Source: Actinomycetota bacterium
GTDB taxonomy: Bacteria > Actinomycetota > Actinomycetes > Actinomycetales > Dermatophilaceae
Assembly: GCA_020160805.1 (NCBI GenBank)
Contig: JAIUPO010000011.1
Coordinates: 1 to 64,000, forward strand
Length of the DNA stretch: 64,000 nt
Direction of reading: 5' to 3'
The translations under genes and the position numbers were made by a program. The notes beneath the pieces are model-generated. The model was not told the origin of the DNA and did not search any database. It saw only the letters and a list, made by a program, of their open reading frames with translations. Every line of letters begins with the position of its first letter. Position 1 is the stretch's first letter. Below are positions 18,120 to 26,771 of this stretch, piece by piece.

Positions 18120-19064
18120 TCAGGCGCCGAGCCGTTCCCCGGGTCCCGGACGTGTGCCGCGGGCCCAGTCCGCGGCCGGCATCGGCTTCTTGCCAAGAGC
18201 TTGCAGCTGGCCGAGCACGACGGGGCCGGTGGCAGTTCCCGCCTCGACCTGGCTCTTGGTGAAACGCAATTCGCCCGGCGCCAGTGACCCCGCCACGGCC
18301 CCTTCACCGACAGCCGCGATCGTGACCGGTCCGAGCTTGAGGCGCTCGCCGCGGAAGGTCGTCCACGCGCCGGGGGCGGGGGTGCATCCGCGGATGCGAC
18401 GATCAATCGCCATTGCCGGCAGGGCGAAATCGATCCGCGCATCCTCGACGGTCAACTTGGGTGCGTGACTGACACCCTCGGCCGGCTGCGGCACAGCCAC
18501 CAACTCGCCGGAGGCGATGCCGTCCACGGTGGCCAGCAGCAGGCCCGCTCCTGCGTCGGCGAGGCGTCCGAGCAGGTCGCCGGAGGTATCTGTTGGCCGC
18601 ACGGTCTCGGTGAGCGTTCCGAAGACCGGGCCGGTGTCTAGGCCTGCCTCGATCTGGAAGGTCGAGGCGCCGATGATCTGATCGCCCGAGATCACGGCAT
18701 GCTGGACCGGGGCCGCGCCGCGCCAGGCCGGCAGGAGCGAAAAGTGCAGGTTGACCCAGCCTTGCCGGGGCAGGTCCAAAGCGGCTTGCGGGATGAGGTT
18801 GCCATAGGCGACGACGGGACAGAGGTCGGGCGCGGCCGCCGACAACCGATCGAGGAAGTCGGGGTCTTTCAGGCGCATGGGCTCCCAGACCTCGATGCCC
18901 AACTCCATCGCCCGCGCCTTGACTGGCGACGGGACCATGCGCCGCCCGCGGCCCGACGGCGCATCGGGTCGTGTGATGACGGCCACCACCTCGTGCGCCG
19001 AGCCGACGAGAGCATTCAGGGACGGCAGGGCGACCTCGGGAGTCCCCGCGAAAATCAGCCGCAT
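18120..19064 (-). CDS. fmt: Methionyl-tRNA formyltransferase
   Basis: 314 residues from ATG 19064, which overlaps the def stop codon by one base (TGATG); a GTG one codon earlier is possible. Transfers a formyl group from 10-formyl-THF to initiator Met-t[17 protein letters not shown] begins the Rossmann domain; [10 protein letters not shown] and the catalytic segment [19 protein letters not shown] (Asn/His) are present, with the C-terminal OB-like tRNA-binding domain from about residue 205. Coupled to def as in most bacteria. Confidence 0.97.
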   Translation of the reverse strand: MRLIFAGTPEVALPSLNALVGSAHEVVAVITRPDAPSGRGRRMVPSPVKARAMELGIEVWEPMRLKDPDFLDRLSAAAPDLCPVVAYGNLIPQAALDLPRQGWVNLHFSLLPAWRGAAPVQHAVISGDQIIGASTFQIEAGLDTGPVFGTLTETVRPTDTSGDLLGRLADAGAGLLLATVDGIASGELVAVPQPAEGVSHAPKLTVEDARIDFALPAMAIDRRIRGCTPAPGAWTTFRGERLKLGPVTIAAVGEGAVAGSLAPGELRFTKSQVEAGTATGPVVLGQLQALGKKPMPAADWARGTRPGPGERLGA

Positions 19065-19609
19065 CACAGGCCCAATCCGAAGGTCGAGTGGGGCGAGACC
19101 TTGACGGTCGGCGCTCCGTCGGCTCCCCAGTCAGCCTCGCGAATCGCCTTCATCGCCAGCTTGCGGGTTTCCCGGTCCAACCGGTCGATGAAGAGCACCC
19201 CGTCGAGGTGATCGGTTTCGTGCTGGATCGCCCGAGACAACAATTCGCTGCCCTCGAGGAAGACCGGCTCGCCCCACATGTTTTGACCGCGCGCCACGAC
19301 ATTGAGGGCGCGCTTGGTGTCATAGCGAAGCTCCGGGAAGGAGAGGCAGCCCTCGGGGCCGTCCTGCTCCTCCTCGCCGAGGACCAGGTCGGGATTGATC
19401 AAGTGCCCGACGATGCCGTCGACGCAGTACGTGAAGACGCGCAGCGATACCCCGATTTGCGGTGCCGCCAGCCCCGCACCGGGAGCGTCGAGCATGGTCT
19501 CGGTCAGGTCGGTGACGAGTGTGCGCAATTCTTTGTCGAAGTCGACGACTTCACTCGCCCGAGTCCGCAGGACAGGATCACCGAAGAGTCGGATGCGCTG
19601 AATCGACAC
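19064..19609 (-). CDS. def: Peptide deformylase
   Basis: 181 residues. Removes the N-formyl group from nascent proteins. All three signature motifs are present: [10 protein letters not shown] (44-53), EGCLS with metal-binding Cys88, and QHETDHLDG with His130 and His134. The GTG start is preceded by TAGACT 8 bases upstream with no Shine-Dalgarno sequence, suggesting its own leaderless promoter 77 bases downstream of priA. The stop codon shares a base with the fmt start. Confidence 0.97.
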   Translation of the reverse strand: MSIQRIRLFGDPVLRTRASEVVDFDKELRTLVTDLTETMLDAPGAGLAAPQIGVSLRVFTYCVDGIVGHLINPDLVLGEEEQDGPEGCLSFPELRYDTKRALNVVARGQNMWGEPVFLEGSELLSRAIQHETDHLDGVLFIDRLDRETRKLAMKAIREADWGADGAPTVKVSPHSTFGLGL

Positions 19610-19686
19610 CGGTCGAGTCTAGATGTCCGGCAGTTCTACGCCCCGCCCCGGCATGACACCGACCGTGCTCGCTGCGGAAGCGACCA

Positions 19687-21789
19687 TCAGTTCACATCGG
19701 CCACCCCCATCCGCACGCGCAGGGTGTCGGTCTCCTTACGCGCGCTGCGCTCCGCCCGCACCTGTCGTAGAACGGTGGCGAGGGCATCGACATCCTGCGG
19801 CCGCGCGCGTAGGAGCAAGCGAAATGGCACCACGAGACCGAGATCACCCGAATCCCCGCCGCCCGCTCCGGAGCGAGCCACCCCGGCCGCCGGCCCCACA
19901 CCAGGCAGCCGCGTCGGGCCGTATGCCGTCACGCCTGCCGGCAAGCCCTCCCGCGTCGCGATGGCCTCCAGCGCGCCCCGCGTGCCGACAACCTCGGCGA
20001 AGATGTCCGCCGGCGGCAGGTGCAAAAGCCGCCGCTCCGCCAACTCGCCCGCCGCGAGCCACGCCGCATCCCACCGGATCAGGGCCTCGAGAGCCGGCGC
20101 AGTGGTCCCCGGCGAGACACCCGTCACCACGACCATCCCTCCCGCCGCAGCCGGCCGGACCAGCGCCGCGGCCGCCATCCAGCGGCGCAATGCCTCGGGC
20201 GCGGCGTCGAGGGCCGGCCGGTCGAGTAGCGCCCAGGCATCAAGGAGGAGGGCGGCGGCATACCCACCCTCGGCGACTGGCTCCGCACCTGGGGTGCTGA
20301 TCACCAAGGCCGGTCGACCAGGCACCGACGCGAGGACCGCGTCACCGCCGGACGTCATGACCGGCACACCAGGGAACGCCCGGCCCAACTCCTCGGCTGT
20401 GCGCCGCGCACCGACCACCAGCGACCGCAGCCGAGTCCCGCCACATTCCGGGCACTCCCACTCCCTGGCGGCGCTGCCGCACCACCGGCAGCTCGCCACC
20501 TGCCCGCCACCGGACAGCGCGAGTGGTCCATGACACGCCGTGCAGCGAGCCCGGGCCCGGCACTGTTGGCACGCCAAGGACGGGACATATCCACGCCGCG
20601 GCACCTGGATCAGCACTGGCCCGCGTTCCAGGGCAGCCTTGGCCGTGCGCCAGGCCAGGGTTGGCAGCCGGGCCGATGTCGCCGCGGGATCGCGCTCCCG
20701 CTCCGTCTCCTCGCCGGCGATGACGACGCGAGGAGCATTGTCCCGCAACGCCTTTCGTGGCGCCACGATCGGCTGCAGCACGCCCGCCTCGACCAGCGAT
20801 TCGTCGGCGACGCTGCGGGCATACGCACCAAGGAGCAGCGAGCAGCCCTCGATCCGCGCCCGGTTGGCAACGACATCCCTCACATGCGGATAGGGCGCGC
20901 GAGGCTCGTCATACAGATCGTCCCCGTCGTCCCACACCGCGATCAGGCCGAGGTCGGGCATCGGGGCATAGGCCGCCGCCCGTGTCCCGATGACGACGGG
21001 CACGTGCCCACGCAGCACCTTCAGCCAGGCGGTATATCTCGCCTGCGGCCCCTGATCCGCACTAAGCCGCACATGCCGACCCGGCCCGAGCACCGCGCCC
21101 ACCGCGGCGTCCAGCCGCTCGAGGTCCCGATGATCGGGCACGACGAGCAGCGCCCCCCGGCCACCCGCGACACAGGCGGCCGCCGCGGCCGCAAAGGCAG
21201 CGGGCCAATCACGGGCCGGATCCCCCGCGACCGGCAGGGCCGACCACACCGCACCGACCGCGGCCCCGTCCCGCACGTGCTCGAGAAAGGCCGATCCGCC
21301 ACGGTAGTTCGCCCACGCGCCATCCCCCAGCGCCGCCACCGGCAAGGGGTCCAGCGCCGGCGGCTCCATGGCCAGCGCCTTCTCGGCCCGCGCGTGTCGC
21401 GGCGGGATCGCCAGGCGCAGCACATCGCCCGTCACCCCGGCGTGTGTCGCCGCCAGATCACGAGCCAGCTCCAAGATCGGCGGGGTCAACACCGCCTCCC
21501 CCGCCACCACCGACTTCAGCGGCGCCAACCGGCCATCGTGCTCCGCTTCGGCCCGACGCTCCACGACATACCCACGCAACTCCTGCCCAGCGAACCGGAC
21601 GTTCACTCGCACCCCGGGCTGCGCGAGCTCGTCGAGGTCGGGAGGCACGGCATACTCGAAAACCCGGTCTAGGTGCGGCAATCCGCTCTCGACGAGCACG
21701 GCCGCAACGGGACGCGCGACGTCAACCGGCGGCACGGCAGAGGGCACGGAGGTCTCCCCCGTGCCCTCAATGCTCGGCCGCTGCGTCAT
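19687..21789 (-). CDS. priA: PriA-like primosomal protein N', helicase motifs degenerate
   Basis: 700 residues, ATG 21789 (TACATT 8 bases upstream). The N-terminal DNA-binding domain (PVAAVLVESGLPHLDRVFEYAVP, RVNVRFAGQELRGYVV) and the paired zinc-binding cysteines (CQQCRARARCTACH ... CRWCG ... CPECGG, about residues 450-495) are well kept. The ATPase motifs are not: the Walker A region reads without a GKT/GKS, and the DEEH box position reads VWDDGDD. Actinobacterial PriA proteins are known to lack a working helicase, so the role is likely structural in replication restart. It sits between metK and def, the usual actinobacterial order. Confidence 0.92.
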   Translation of the reverse strand: MTQRPSIEGTGETSVPSAVPPVDVARPVAAVLVESGLPHLDRVFEYAVPPDLDELAQPGVRVNVRFAGQELRGYVVERRAEAEHDGRLAPLKSVVAGEAVLTPPILELARDLAATHAGVTGDVLRLAIPPRHARAEKALAMEPPALDPLPVAALGDGAWANYRGGSAFLEHVRDGAAVGAVWSALPVAGDPARDWPAAFAAAAAACVAGGRGALLVVPDHRDLERLDAAVGAVLGPGRHVRLSADQGPQARYTAWLKVLRGHVPVVIGTRAAAYAPMPDLGLIAVWDDGDDLYDEPRAPYPHVRDVVANRARIEGCSLLLGAYARSVADESLVEAGVLQPIVAPRKALRDNAPRVVIAGEETERERDPAATSARLPTLAWRTAKAALERGPVLIQVPRRGYVPSLACQQCRARARCTACHGPLALSGGGQVASCRWCGSAAREWECPECGGTRLRSLVVGARRTAEELGRAFPGVPVMTSGGDAVLASVPGRPALVISTPGAEPVAEGGYAAALLLDAWALLDRPALDAAPEALRRWMAAAALVRPAAAGGMVVVTGVSPGTTAPALEALIRWDAAWLAAGELAERRLLHLPPADIFAEVVGTRGALEAIATREGLPAGVTAYGPTRLPGVGPAAGVARSGAGGGDSGDLGLVVPFRLLLRARPQDVDALATVLRQVRAERSARKETDTLRVRMGVADVN

Positions 21790-21823
21790 ACCCACCGAAT
21801 GTAGTCGGCGGGTCCGACAGGCC

Positions 21824-23047
21824 TCAGCCGGCGACCGCGCGCTGCAATTCCTCGACCCGGTCGGTGCGCTCCCAGGTGAAGGCGTTGTCGACACCATCTG
21901 CCGTGGTGCGGCCGAAGTGACCATAGGCCGCGGTGGGCAGATAGATCGGGCGCAGCAGGTCTAGATCGTCGATGATCGCGGCCGGCCGCAGGTCGAAGAC
22001 CGAGGTGATGGCGGACTGGATCTTCTCGACCGGCGAGCTCTCGGTGCCGAAGGTCTCGACATACAGCCCCACCGGCTGGGCCTTGCCGATCGCATAGGCG
22101 ACTTGCACCTCGCAGCGGCGCGCGAGGCCGGCGGCGACGACATTCTTGGCCACCCAACGGGTCGCATAGGCCGCGGATCGGTCGACCTTGGACGGGTCCT
22201 TGCCGGAGAATGCGCCACCACCATGGCGGGCCATGCCGCCATAGGTGTCGACGATGATCTTGCGGCCGGTCAGCCCGGCATCGCCCATCGGGCCGCCGAT
22301 GACGAACTTGCCGGTCGGGTTGATGAGGCTGCGGTATGCGGAGGTGTCCAGTTCGGTGCCCGCCGCGGCGAGGTCCGCCAGCACCGGCGCGATCACATGC
22401 TGCTCGATGTCCGGGCTGAGCAGTTCTTCGAGTGAGATGCCATCGGCGTGCTGGGTGGAGACGACGACGGTGTCGAGGCGGACGGCGCGGTCCCCGGCAT
22501 ATTCGATCGTCACCTGCGTCTTGCCGTCCGGGCGCAGATAGGCAACGGTGCCGTCCTTACGCACGGCCGTCAGGCGCTCAGCGAGGCGGTGCGCGAGGTA
22601 GATCGGCAGCGGCATTAGTTCGGCGGTGTCGTCGCAGGCGTAGCCGAACATCAGGCCCTGGTCGCCGGCGCCCTGCTTGTCGAGCGCGTCGACGGTGCCG
22701 GTGCGCGCCTCATAGGCATCATCGACGCCCTGGGCGATGTCCGGGCTCTGCTGCCCGATCGAGATCGATACGCCACAGGAATTGCCGTCGAAACCCTTGG
22801 TTGAGGAGTCGTAGCCGATGCGGGTGATCCGGTCGCGCACCAGGCGAGGGATCTCGACATACGCCTCCGTGGACACCTCGCCGGCGACGTGCACGAGGCC
22901 GGTGGTGACCATCGTCTCGACGGCCACCCGGCTGCGCGGGTCCTGCTCGAGCATCGCGTCGAGGATGGAGTCGGAGATCTGGTCGCAGATCTTGTCCGGG
23001 TGGCCCTCGGTGACCGATTCGGACGTGAACAGGCGGGCAGCGGACAC
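21824..23047 (-). CDS. metK: S-adenosylmethionine synthetase
   Basis: 407 residues. Makes SAM from methionine and [19 protein letters not shown] at the N-terminus (His and Asp of the active site), the hexapeptide-like [12 protein letters not shown], and [19 protein letters not shown] with the ATP-binding lysines are all present. The start is GTG 23047 with a GAAGGAG ribosome binding site. Its 125-base upstream gap holds a TAGAAT -10 candidate but no recognisable SAM riboswitch. Confidence 0.98.
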   Translation of the reverse strand: MSAARLFTSESVTEGHPDKICDQISDSILDAMLEQDPRSRVAVETMVTTGLVHVAGEVSTEAYVEIPRLVRDRITRIGYDSSTKGFDGNSCGVSISIGQQSPDIAQGVDDAYEARTGTVDALDKQGAGDQGLMFGYACDDTAELMPLPIYLAHRLAERLTAVRKDGTVAYLRPDGKTQVTIEYAGDRAVRLDTVVVSTQHADGISLEELLSPDIEQHVIAPVLADLAAAGTELDTSAYRSLINPTGKFVIGGPMGDAGLTGRKIIVDTYGGMARHGGGAFSGKDPSKVDRSAAYATRWVAKNVVAAGLARRCEVQVAYAIGKAQPVGLYVETFGTESSPVEKIQSAITSVFDLRPAAIIDDLDLLRPIYLPTAAYGHFGRTTADGVDNAFTWERTDRVEELQRAVAG

Positions 23048-23119
23048 CCTGGCTCCTTCAGCGGCTGGTGATGGTGCGTCGCGGGCGCCGGGGTCGGCGG
23101 GACGCGCGAACTGCTGGTG

Positions 23120-23125
23120 ATTCTA
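23120..23125 (-). promoter_or_regulatory. Candidate -10 box of metK
   Basis: TAGAAT on the minus strand, about 75 bases before the metK start, in the gap after coaBC. No clear -35 hexamer was identified. Confidence 0.4.
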
Positions 23126-23172
23126 TGTCGCGGCGTCGGCGCACCGGATCAGTGACCACGCCCGAGACGTGG

Positions 23173-24510
23173 TCAGGCCATGACCTTGAGAGCGAGGCTG
23201 AGGATCGCGTCGGCGATCTCATCCTTGCTGGCCGGGCCGGCATCGAGGCCGGGCTGACCATCGCCGCGCAGGATGTGCACGGTGTTTTCGTCCTGGCCGA
23301 AAGTCTTTTCGGCGCCGACCTCATTGACGACGAGCAGATCGCAGCCCTTGCGGGCCAGCTTCTCGGCACCCAGTTCCAGCACCGAGCGTCCGGGCTCGCC
23401 GGTTTCGGCGGCGAAGCCGACGATGACGGGTTTGGTCGCCTCGCCGCGGTCGGCGACGAGTCCCGCGAGGATGTCGGGATTGCGCTCCAAGGCGATCATC
23501 GGCGCCGCCTCGGGGTCGGCCGCGTCATGGGTCTTCTTGATCTTGTTCTCGGCGTATGCCGCGGGCCGGAAGTCCGCGACCGCCGCCGCCATGATGACCA
23601 GGTCGGCCCAGCCGACGTCCTCGCGCACCGCCTGCTGCATCTCCAGCGCGCTCTCAACCCGCTCGATCTCAACGCCCTCGGGAGTCGGCAGGCTGACATT
23701 GGCGCTGATCAGCCGCACGAGAGCGCCACGCGCGGCCGCCCGGGCGGCGAGGGCATACCCCTGCTTGCCCGAACTGCGATTGCCGAGGAAGCGCACCGGG
23801 TCCAGCGGCTCCCGCGTCCCGCCGGCCGTGATGAGCACCCGCAAGCCGGTGTAATCCCCGGGCGCCGCCGTCTCCCATTTCTCTCCGGATGCCGGAAAGT
23901 TGAGGTTCGGGCGACTTTCTAGGCCACCCGAACCTCCAGTTTCCGGCATCCGGAGAGAAATGTGTGACGCGTGGGACTCGCCCCGAGCGGCCAACAGGTG
24001 GGCGCAGACGGCGTAGATGGCCTCGGGCTCGGGGAGGCGGCCGGGGCCGGTGTCGGCGCCGGTCAGGCGCCCCGAGGCCGGGGGTATGACGTGTGCCCCC
24101 CGCTCGATGAGCGTCGAGACATTCGCTTGGGTCGCCGGGTGCTCCCACATCTCGGTATGCATCGCGGGCGCAAAGACCACCGGGCAGCGCGCGGTGAGCA
24201 GGGTGTTGGTCAGCAGATCGTCGGCCAGGCCAGCTGCGGCGCGAGCCAACAGATCGGCCGTCGCCGGCGCCACCACGACCAGGTCGGCGCTCTGGCCGAT
24301 CCGGACGTGCGGCACCTGCTCGACCGCACTCCACACATCGGTGTGCACGGGCTTGCCGGACAGGGCCGCCCAGGTCGGCTCGCCGACGAAGTTCAGGGCC
24401 GCGGCCGTGGGGACCACGGTGACGCTATGGCCGTTCTCGGTGAACAGGCGCAGCAACAGCGCCGCTTTGTAGGCGGCGATGCCGCCCCCGACTCCGAGAA
24501 CGATGTTCAC
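23173..24510 (-). CDS. coaBC: Bifunctional phosphopantothenoylcysteine decarboxylase / phosphopantothenate-cysteine ligase
   Basis: 445 residues. The N-terminal CoaC flavoprotein domain (about 1-175; VGGGIAAYKAA, catalytic His in VPHVRIGQSADL, substrate-clamp PAMHTEMW) decarboxylates phosphopantothenoylcysteine. The C-terminal CoaB domain (about 222-445; LITAGGTREPLDPVRFLGNRSSGKQG, and ENKIKK with the ligase lysine) makes it. Between them residues 184-211 (ISLRMPETGG ... FPASGEK) are encoded entirely by the 83-bp palindromic element, read through without a stop. The insertion lies in the flexible interdomain linker and so may be tolerated. It starts 16 bases after rpoZ. Confidence 0.96.
   Translation of the reverse strand: MNIVLGVGGGIAAYKAALLLRLFTENGHSVTVVPTAAALNFVGEPTWAALSGKPVHTDVWSAVEQVPHVRIGQSADLVVVAPATADLLARAAAGLADDLLTNTLLTARCPVVFAPAMHTEMWEHPATQANVSTLIERGAHVIPPASGRLTGADTGPGRLPEPEAIYAVCAHLLAARGESHASHISLRMPETGGSGGLESRPNLNFPASGEKWETAAPGDYTGLRVLITAGGTREPLDPVRFLGNRSSGKQGYALAARAAARGALVRLISANVSLPTPEGVEIERVESALEMQQAVREDVGWADLVIMAAAVADFRPAAYAENKIKKTHDAADPEAAPMIALERNPDILAGLVADRGEATKPVIVGFAAETGEPGRSVLELGAEKLARKGCDLLVVNEVGAEKTFGQDENTVHILRGDGQPGLDAGPASKDEIADAILSLALKVMA
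23878..23960. repeat. 83-bp palindromic repeat element, copy 2 (inside coaBC)
   Basis: Arms 23878-23911 and 23927-23960 (34 bases, two mismatches) around a 15-base loop. It matches the reverse complement of the copy at 6296-6378 at about 78 of 83 positions, including the loop core ACTTTCTAGG. The flanking A (23877) and T (23961) extend the symmetry by one base. On the coaBC strand it encodes 28 residues without interruption. Only these two copies were found in the window. Confidence 0.92.
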
Positions 24511-24526
24511 GAGGCGTGTGCGCCGA

Positions 24527-24790
24527 TCAGGCGTCGACGGGCTCGGAGGTCAGCATGTGCTCGTTGATCTCGCGCAGCGCGATCGAGAGCGGCTTCTCGT
24601 GCATCTGGGAGTCGACGAGCGGTCCGACATACTCCAGCAGCCCCTCTTGGAGCTGGGAGTAGTAAGCGTTGATCTGGCGGGCCCGCTTCGCGGAGTAGAT
24701 GACCAGGGCGTACTTGCTGTCGGCGTGCTGCAGCAGGTCGTCGATGGGCGGGCTGGTGATCCCGGTGGGGTTCGGGAGGGTTCCGGACAC
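24527..24790 (-). CDS. rpoZ: RNA polymerase omega subunit
   Basis: 87 residues, GTG start. A small assembly factor of RNA polymerase. [27 protein letters not shown] carries the conserved helix that contacts the beta-prime C-terminus, and [11 protein letters not shown] follows. It lies in the gmk-rpoZ-coaBC-metK order conserved in actinobacteria, 13 bases after gmk. Confidence 0.97.
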   Translation of the reverse strand: MSGTLPNPTGITSPPIDDLLQHADSKYALVIYSAKRARQINAYYSQLQEGLLEYVGPLVDSQMHEKPLSIALREINEHMLTSEPVDA

Positions 24791-24803
24791 AGTGACTACC
24801 GTC

Positions 24804-25370
24804 TCACTCGATTACGGGGGAATCCATCAATGATACGAGTTCGCGGGCCGCGCGCTCGACATCGTCGTTGACGATGACCACATCGAACTCCCGGACGGCG
24901 GCCAGTTCGACCCGCGCGGTGTCCAGGCGACGTTCGCGTTCACCCTCGGATTCGGTGCCCCGGCCGACGAGGCGGCGCACGAGCTCCTCCCAACTCGGCG
25001 GAGCGAGGAAGACGAAAAGCGCCTCCGGCATACTCTCGCGCACCTGGCGGGCGCCCTGCAGGTCGATCTCCAGCAGGGGCGAGCGGCCTTCGGCAATCGC
25101 CGCGAGGACCGGCCCGCGAGGGGTGCCATATTTCGCCCGGCCGTGCACCACCGCCCACTCCAGCAACTCGCCCTCGGCCAGCAGGCGCTCGAACTGGGCG
25201 TCATCGACGAAGTGATAGTGCACGCCGTCGACCTCCCCCGGCCGGGGCGGCCTGGTCGTCGCCGAGACCGAGAGCCAGACGGACGGGACGTGTTCTCGGA
25301 TGTATGCCGACACACTCCCCTTGCCGACGGCCGTCGGCCCGGCCAGCACGGTCAGGCGCCCCGAAGTCAT
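24804..25370 (-). CDS. gmk: Guanylate kinase
   Basis: 188 residues from ATG 25370 ([11 protein letters not shown]). Phosphorylates GMP to GDP. The P-loop [32 protein letters not shown] for GMP binding, and [12 protein letters not shown] are present. TACACT ends 6 bases before the ATG and no Shine-Dalgarno sequence exists, so the gene should have a leaderless transcript starting at its own promoter after the mihF hairpin. Confidence 0.97.
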   Translation of the reverse strand: MTSGRLTVLAGPTAVGKGSVSAYIREHVPSVWLSVSATTRPPRPGEVDGVHYHFVDDAQFERLLAEGELLEWAVVHGRAKYGTPRGPVLAAIAEGRSPLLEIDLQGARQVRESMPEALFVFLAPPSWEELVRRLVGRGTESEGERERRLDTARVELAAVREFDVVIVNDDVERAARELVSLMDSPVIE

Positions 25371-25425
25371 GGGGCCAGTGTATGAAGTGCCGGCCGGTGC
25401 TCCGTCGCGCTGGCCCTCCGCAGAC

Positions 25426-25492
25426 GACGAACTCCACCCGTGCGGGCTGGAGTGCCGAAGCACCGGCGCTGCCCGCGCGGGTGGAGTTCGTC
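25426..25492 (-). terminator. Long inverted repeat between mihF and gmk
   Basis: 22-base arms 25426-25447 and 25471-25492 with a single mismatch (GACGAACTCCACCC outward), 23-base loop. It begins 9 bases after the mihF stop and lies upstream of the gmk promoter. It may terminate mihF transcripts, but the length of the arms and lack of a U-tract also fit a repetitive palindromic element unrelated to the 83-bp one. Confidence 0.65.
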
Positions 25493-25500
25493 AGGGATGG

Positions 25501-25818
25501 TCAGTTGGCCGCGAAGCGGTCGCGCAGGGCGGCGGCCTGGTTGGCGCCGAGGCCGCGCACACGCCGGCTCGGGCTGATGCCGAGTTGGTCCATGATGCCG
25601 GCGGCGCGGACCTTGCCGACGCCCGGCATGGACTCGAGCAAGGCCGACACGCGCATCTTGCCGATGATGTCGTTGGTGCGGCCCTCCTCGATCACCTCAG
25701 CGATCGAGCCACTCGCGTGCTTGAGCCGGTTCTTGACCGCGGCGCGCTCCTGGCGGGCGATGGCGGCCTTTTCCAGAGCAGCGGCGCGCTGCTCAGCGGT
25801 GAGCGGGGGGAGTGCCAC
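25501..25818 (-). CDS. mihF: Actinobacterial integration host factor MihF
   Basis: 105 residues from GTG 25818 (ALPPLTAEQRAAALEKA, matching the usual N-terminus; a TTG two codons earlier is less likely). GAGGAG lies at suitable spacing. This essential actinobacterial nucleoid protein binds DNA with a helix-two-turn-helix domain: GKMRVSALLESMPGVGKVRAAGIMDQLGI, then SRRVRGLGANQ. It is the usual neighbour of pyrF and gmk. Confidence 0.96.
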   Translation of the reverse strand: MALPPLTAEQRAAALEKAAIARQERAAVKNRLKHASGSIAEVIEEGRTNDIIGKMRVSALLESMPGVGKVRAAGIMDQLGISPSRRVRGLGANQAAALRDRFAAN

Positions 25819-25843
25819 GCTCAACTCCTCTCATCAACGGAAA

Positions 25844-25890
25844 GGGACCCCGGAAGAGGGCCCCTGTCACCACCCCGAAGTGTGGTGGTG
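25844..25890 (-). promoter_or_regulatory. Paired hairpins in the pyrF-mihF gap
   Basis: Two inverted repeats in the 80-base gap: 25868-25874/25884-25890 (CACCACC/GGTGGTG) and 25844-25850/25858-25864 (GGGACCC/GGGCCCC, one mismatch), the latter followed on the minus strand by a short T-rich stretch (TTTCC). They could end the pyr transcript or attenuate mihF. TAATAT at 25896-25901, overlapping the pyrF stop codon, is a candidate mihF -10 box. Confidence 0.45.
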
Positions 25891-25898
25891 ACGCGATA

Positions 25899-26744
25899 TT
25901 AGACAATCCGCGCCGCTTCCGCTCGGCGACGCAGGGCCGCCACGTCCGGACCGGCCGAAAGCACCTCACGGCTACTGGCCGCGAGCACATTCGGCAGCGC
26001 CGCACCAAAGACCTCAGCGGCCTGCGCGGCGGTGCCTCCCTGAGCGCCGAAACCGGGCGCCAGGATGGGGGCATTGGCCGCTGCGAGGTCGATTCCGAGG
26101 TCCCGCACGGCGGCCCCGACGGTGGCTCCAACGACCAGGCCGATGCTGCCCAACTCGCCCCGCTCGGCAGCACGAGCATTGGCCTCGGCAGCCCCGGCCA
26201 CGATGGCGCCCGCCACGCTGGCGCCGGCTCCCCCGACATGCTGGACCGACCGGCCTTCGGGATTGGAGGTCAGCGCGAGGACGAAGAGCCCTCGGCCTGT
26301 CTGATGCGCGAGATCCATTGCGGGAGCTAGCGATCCAAAACCTAGATAGGGGCTGACGGTGATGGCATCACACGCGAGCGGAGCATCGGCGGCGAGGTAG
26401 GCACGGGCATAGCCCGCCATCGTCGAGCCGATATCGCCGCGCTTGACATCGAGGATGACCGGCGTCCCGGCAGCCCGGAAAATCGGCAAGATCTCTTCCA
26501 GCACCGCGATGCCTGCGCTGCCATATTCCTCGAAGAAGGCCGACTGTGGCTTGACTGCCGCGACTCGTCCCGCGAAGGCCTCGGCGCAGGTCTGGGCGAA
26601 GGTCCGCACCCCGGCGGCGGAGACCGGCAGCCCCCAGCTGGTGAGCAGTTCCGGGTGGGGGTCGATGCCGACGCACACGGCGCCGAACGTGTCCATCGTC
26701 ACGCGCAGACGCGCCCCGAAAGTCATCGAAGTGCCGTCCGTCAT
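25899..26744 (-). CDS. pyrF: Orotidine 5'-phosphate decarboxylase, type 2
   Basis: 281 residues. Last step of UMP synthesis. LDVKRGDIGSTMAGYA holds the catalytic Lys/Asp pair; VCVGIDPHPELL and VAAVKPQSAFFEEYG match the larger type-2 form common in actinobacteria. The last gene of the pyr operon, 27 bases after pyrD. Confidence 0.96.
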   Translation of the reverse strand: MTDGTSMTFGARLRVTMDTFGAVCVGIDPHPELLTSWGLPVSAAGVRTFAQTCAEAFAGRVAAVKPQSAFFEEYGSAGIAVLEEILPIFRAAGTPVILDVKRGDIGSTMAGYARAYLAADAPLACDAITVSPYLGFGSLAPAMDLAHQTGRGLFVLALTSNPEGRSVQHVGGAGASVAGAIVAGAAEANARAAERGELGSIGLVVGATVGAAVRDLGIDLAAANAPILAPGFGAQGGTAAQAAEVFGAALPNVLAASSREVLSAGPDVAALRRRAEAARIV

Positions 26745-26771
26745 GGGCCTCTCCTGGGTGATCTCATCCGA

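Noticed and set aside
19088-20533. Plus-strand 481-codon frame across def and priA
   Set aside because: Antisense to def and priA, which carry intact family motifs; no recognisable domain.
23048-23172. SAM riboswitch upstream of metK
   Set aside because: The 125-base gap shows a -10 box and a good ribosome binding site but none of the conserved SAM-I, SAM-II or SAM-IV blocks.
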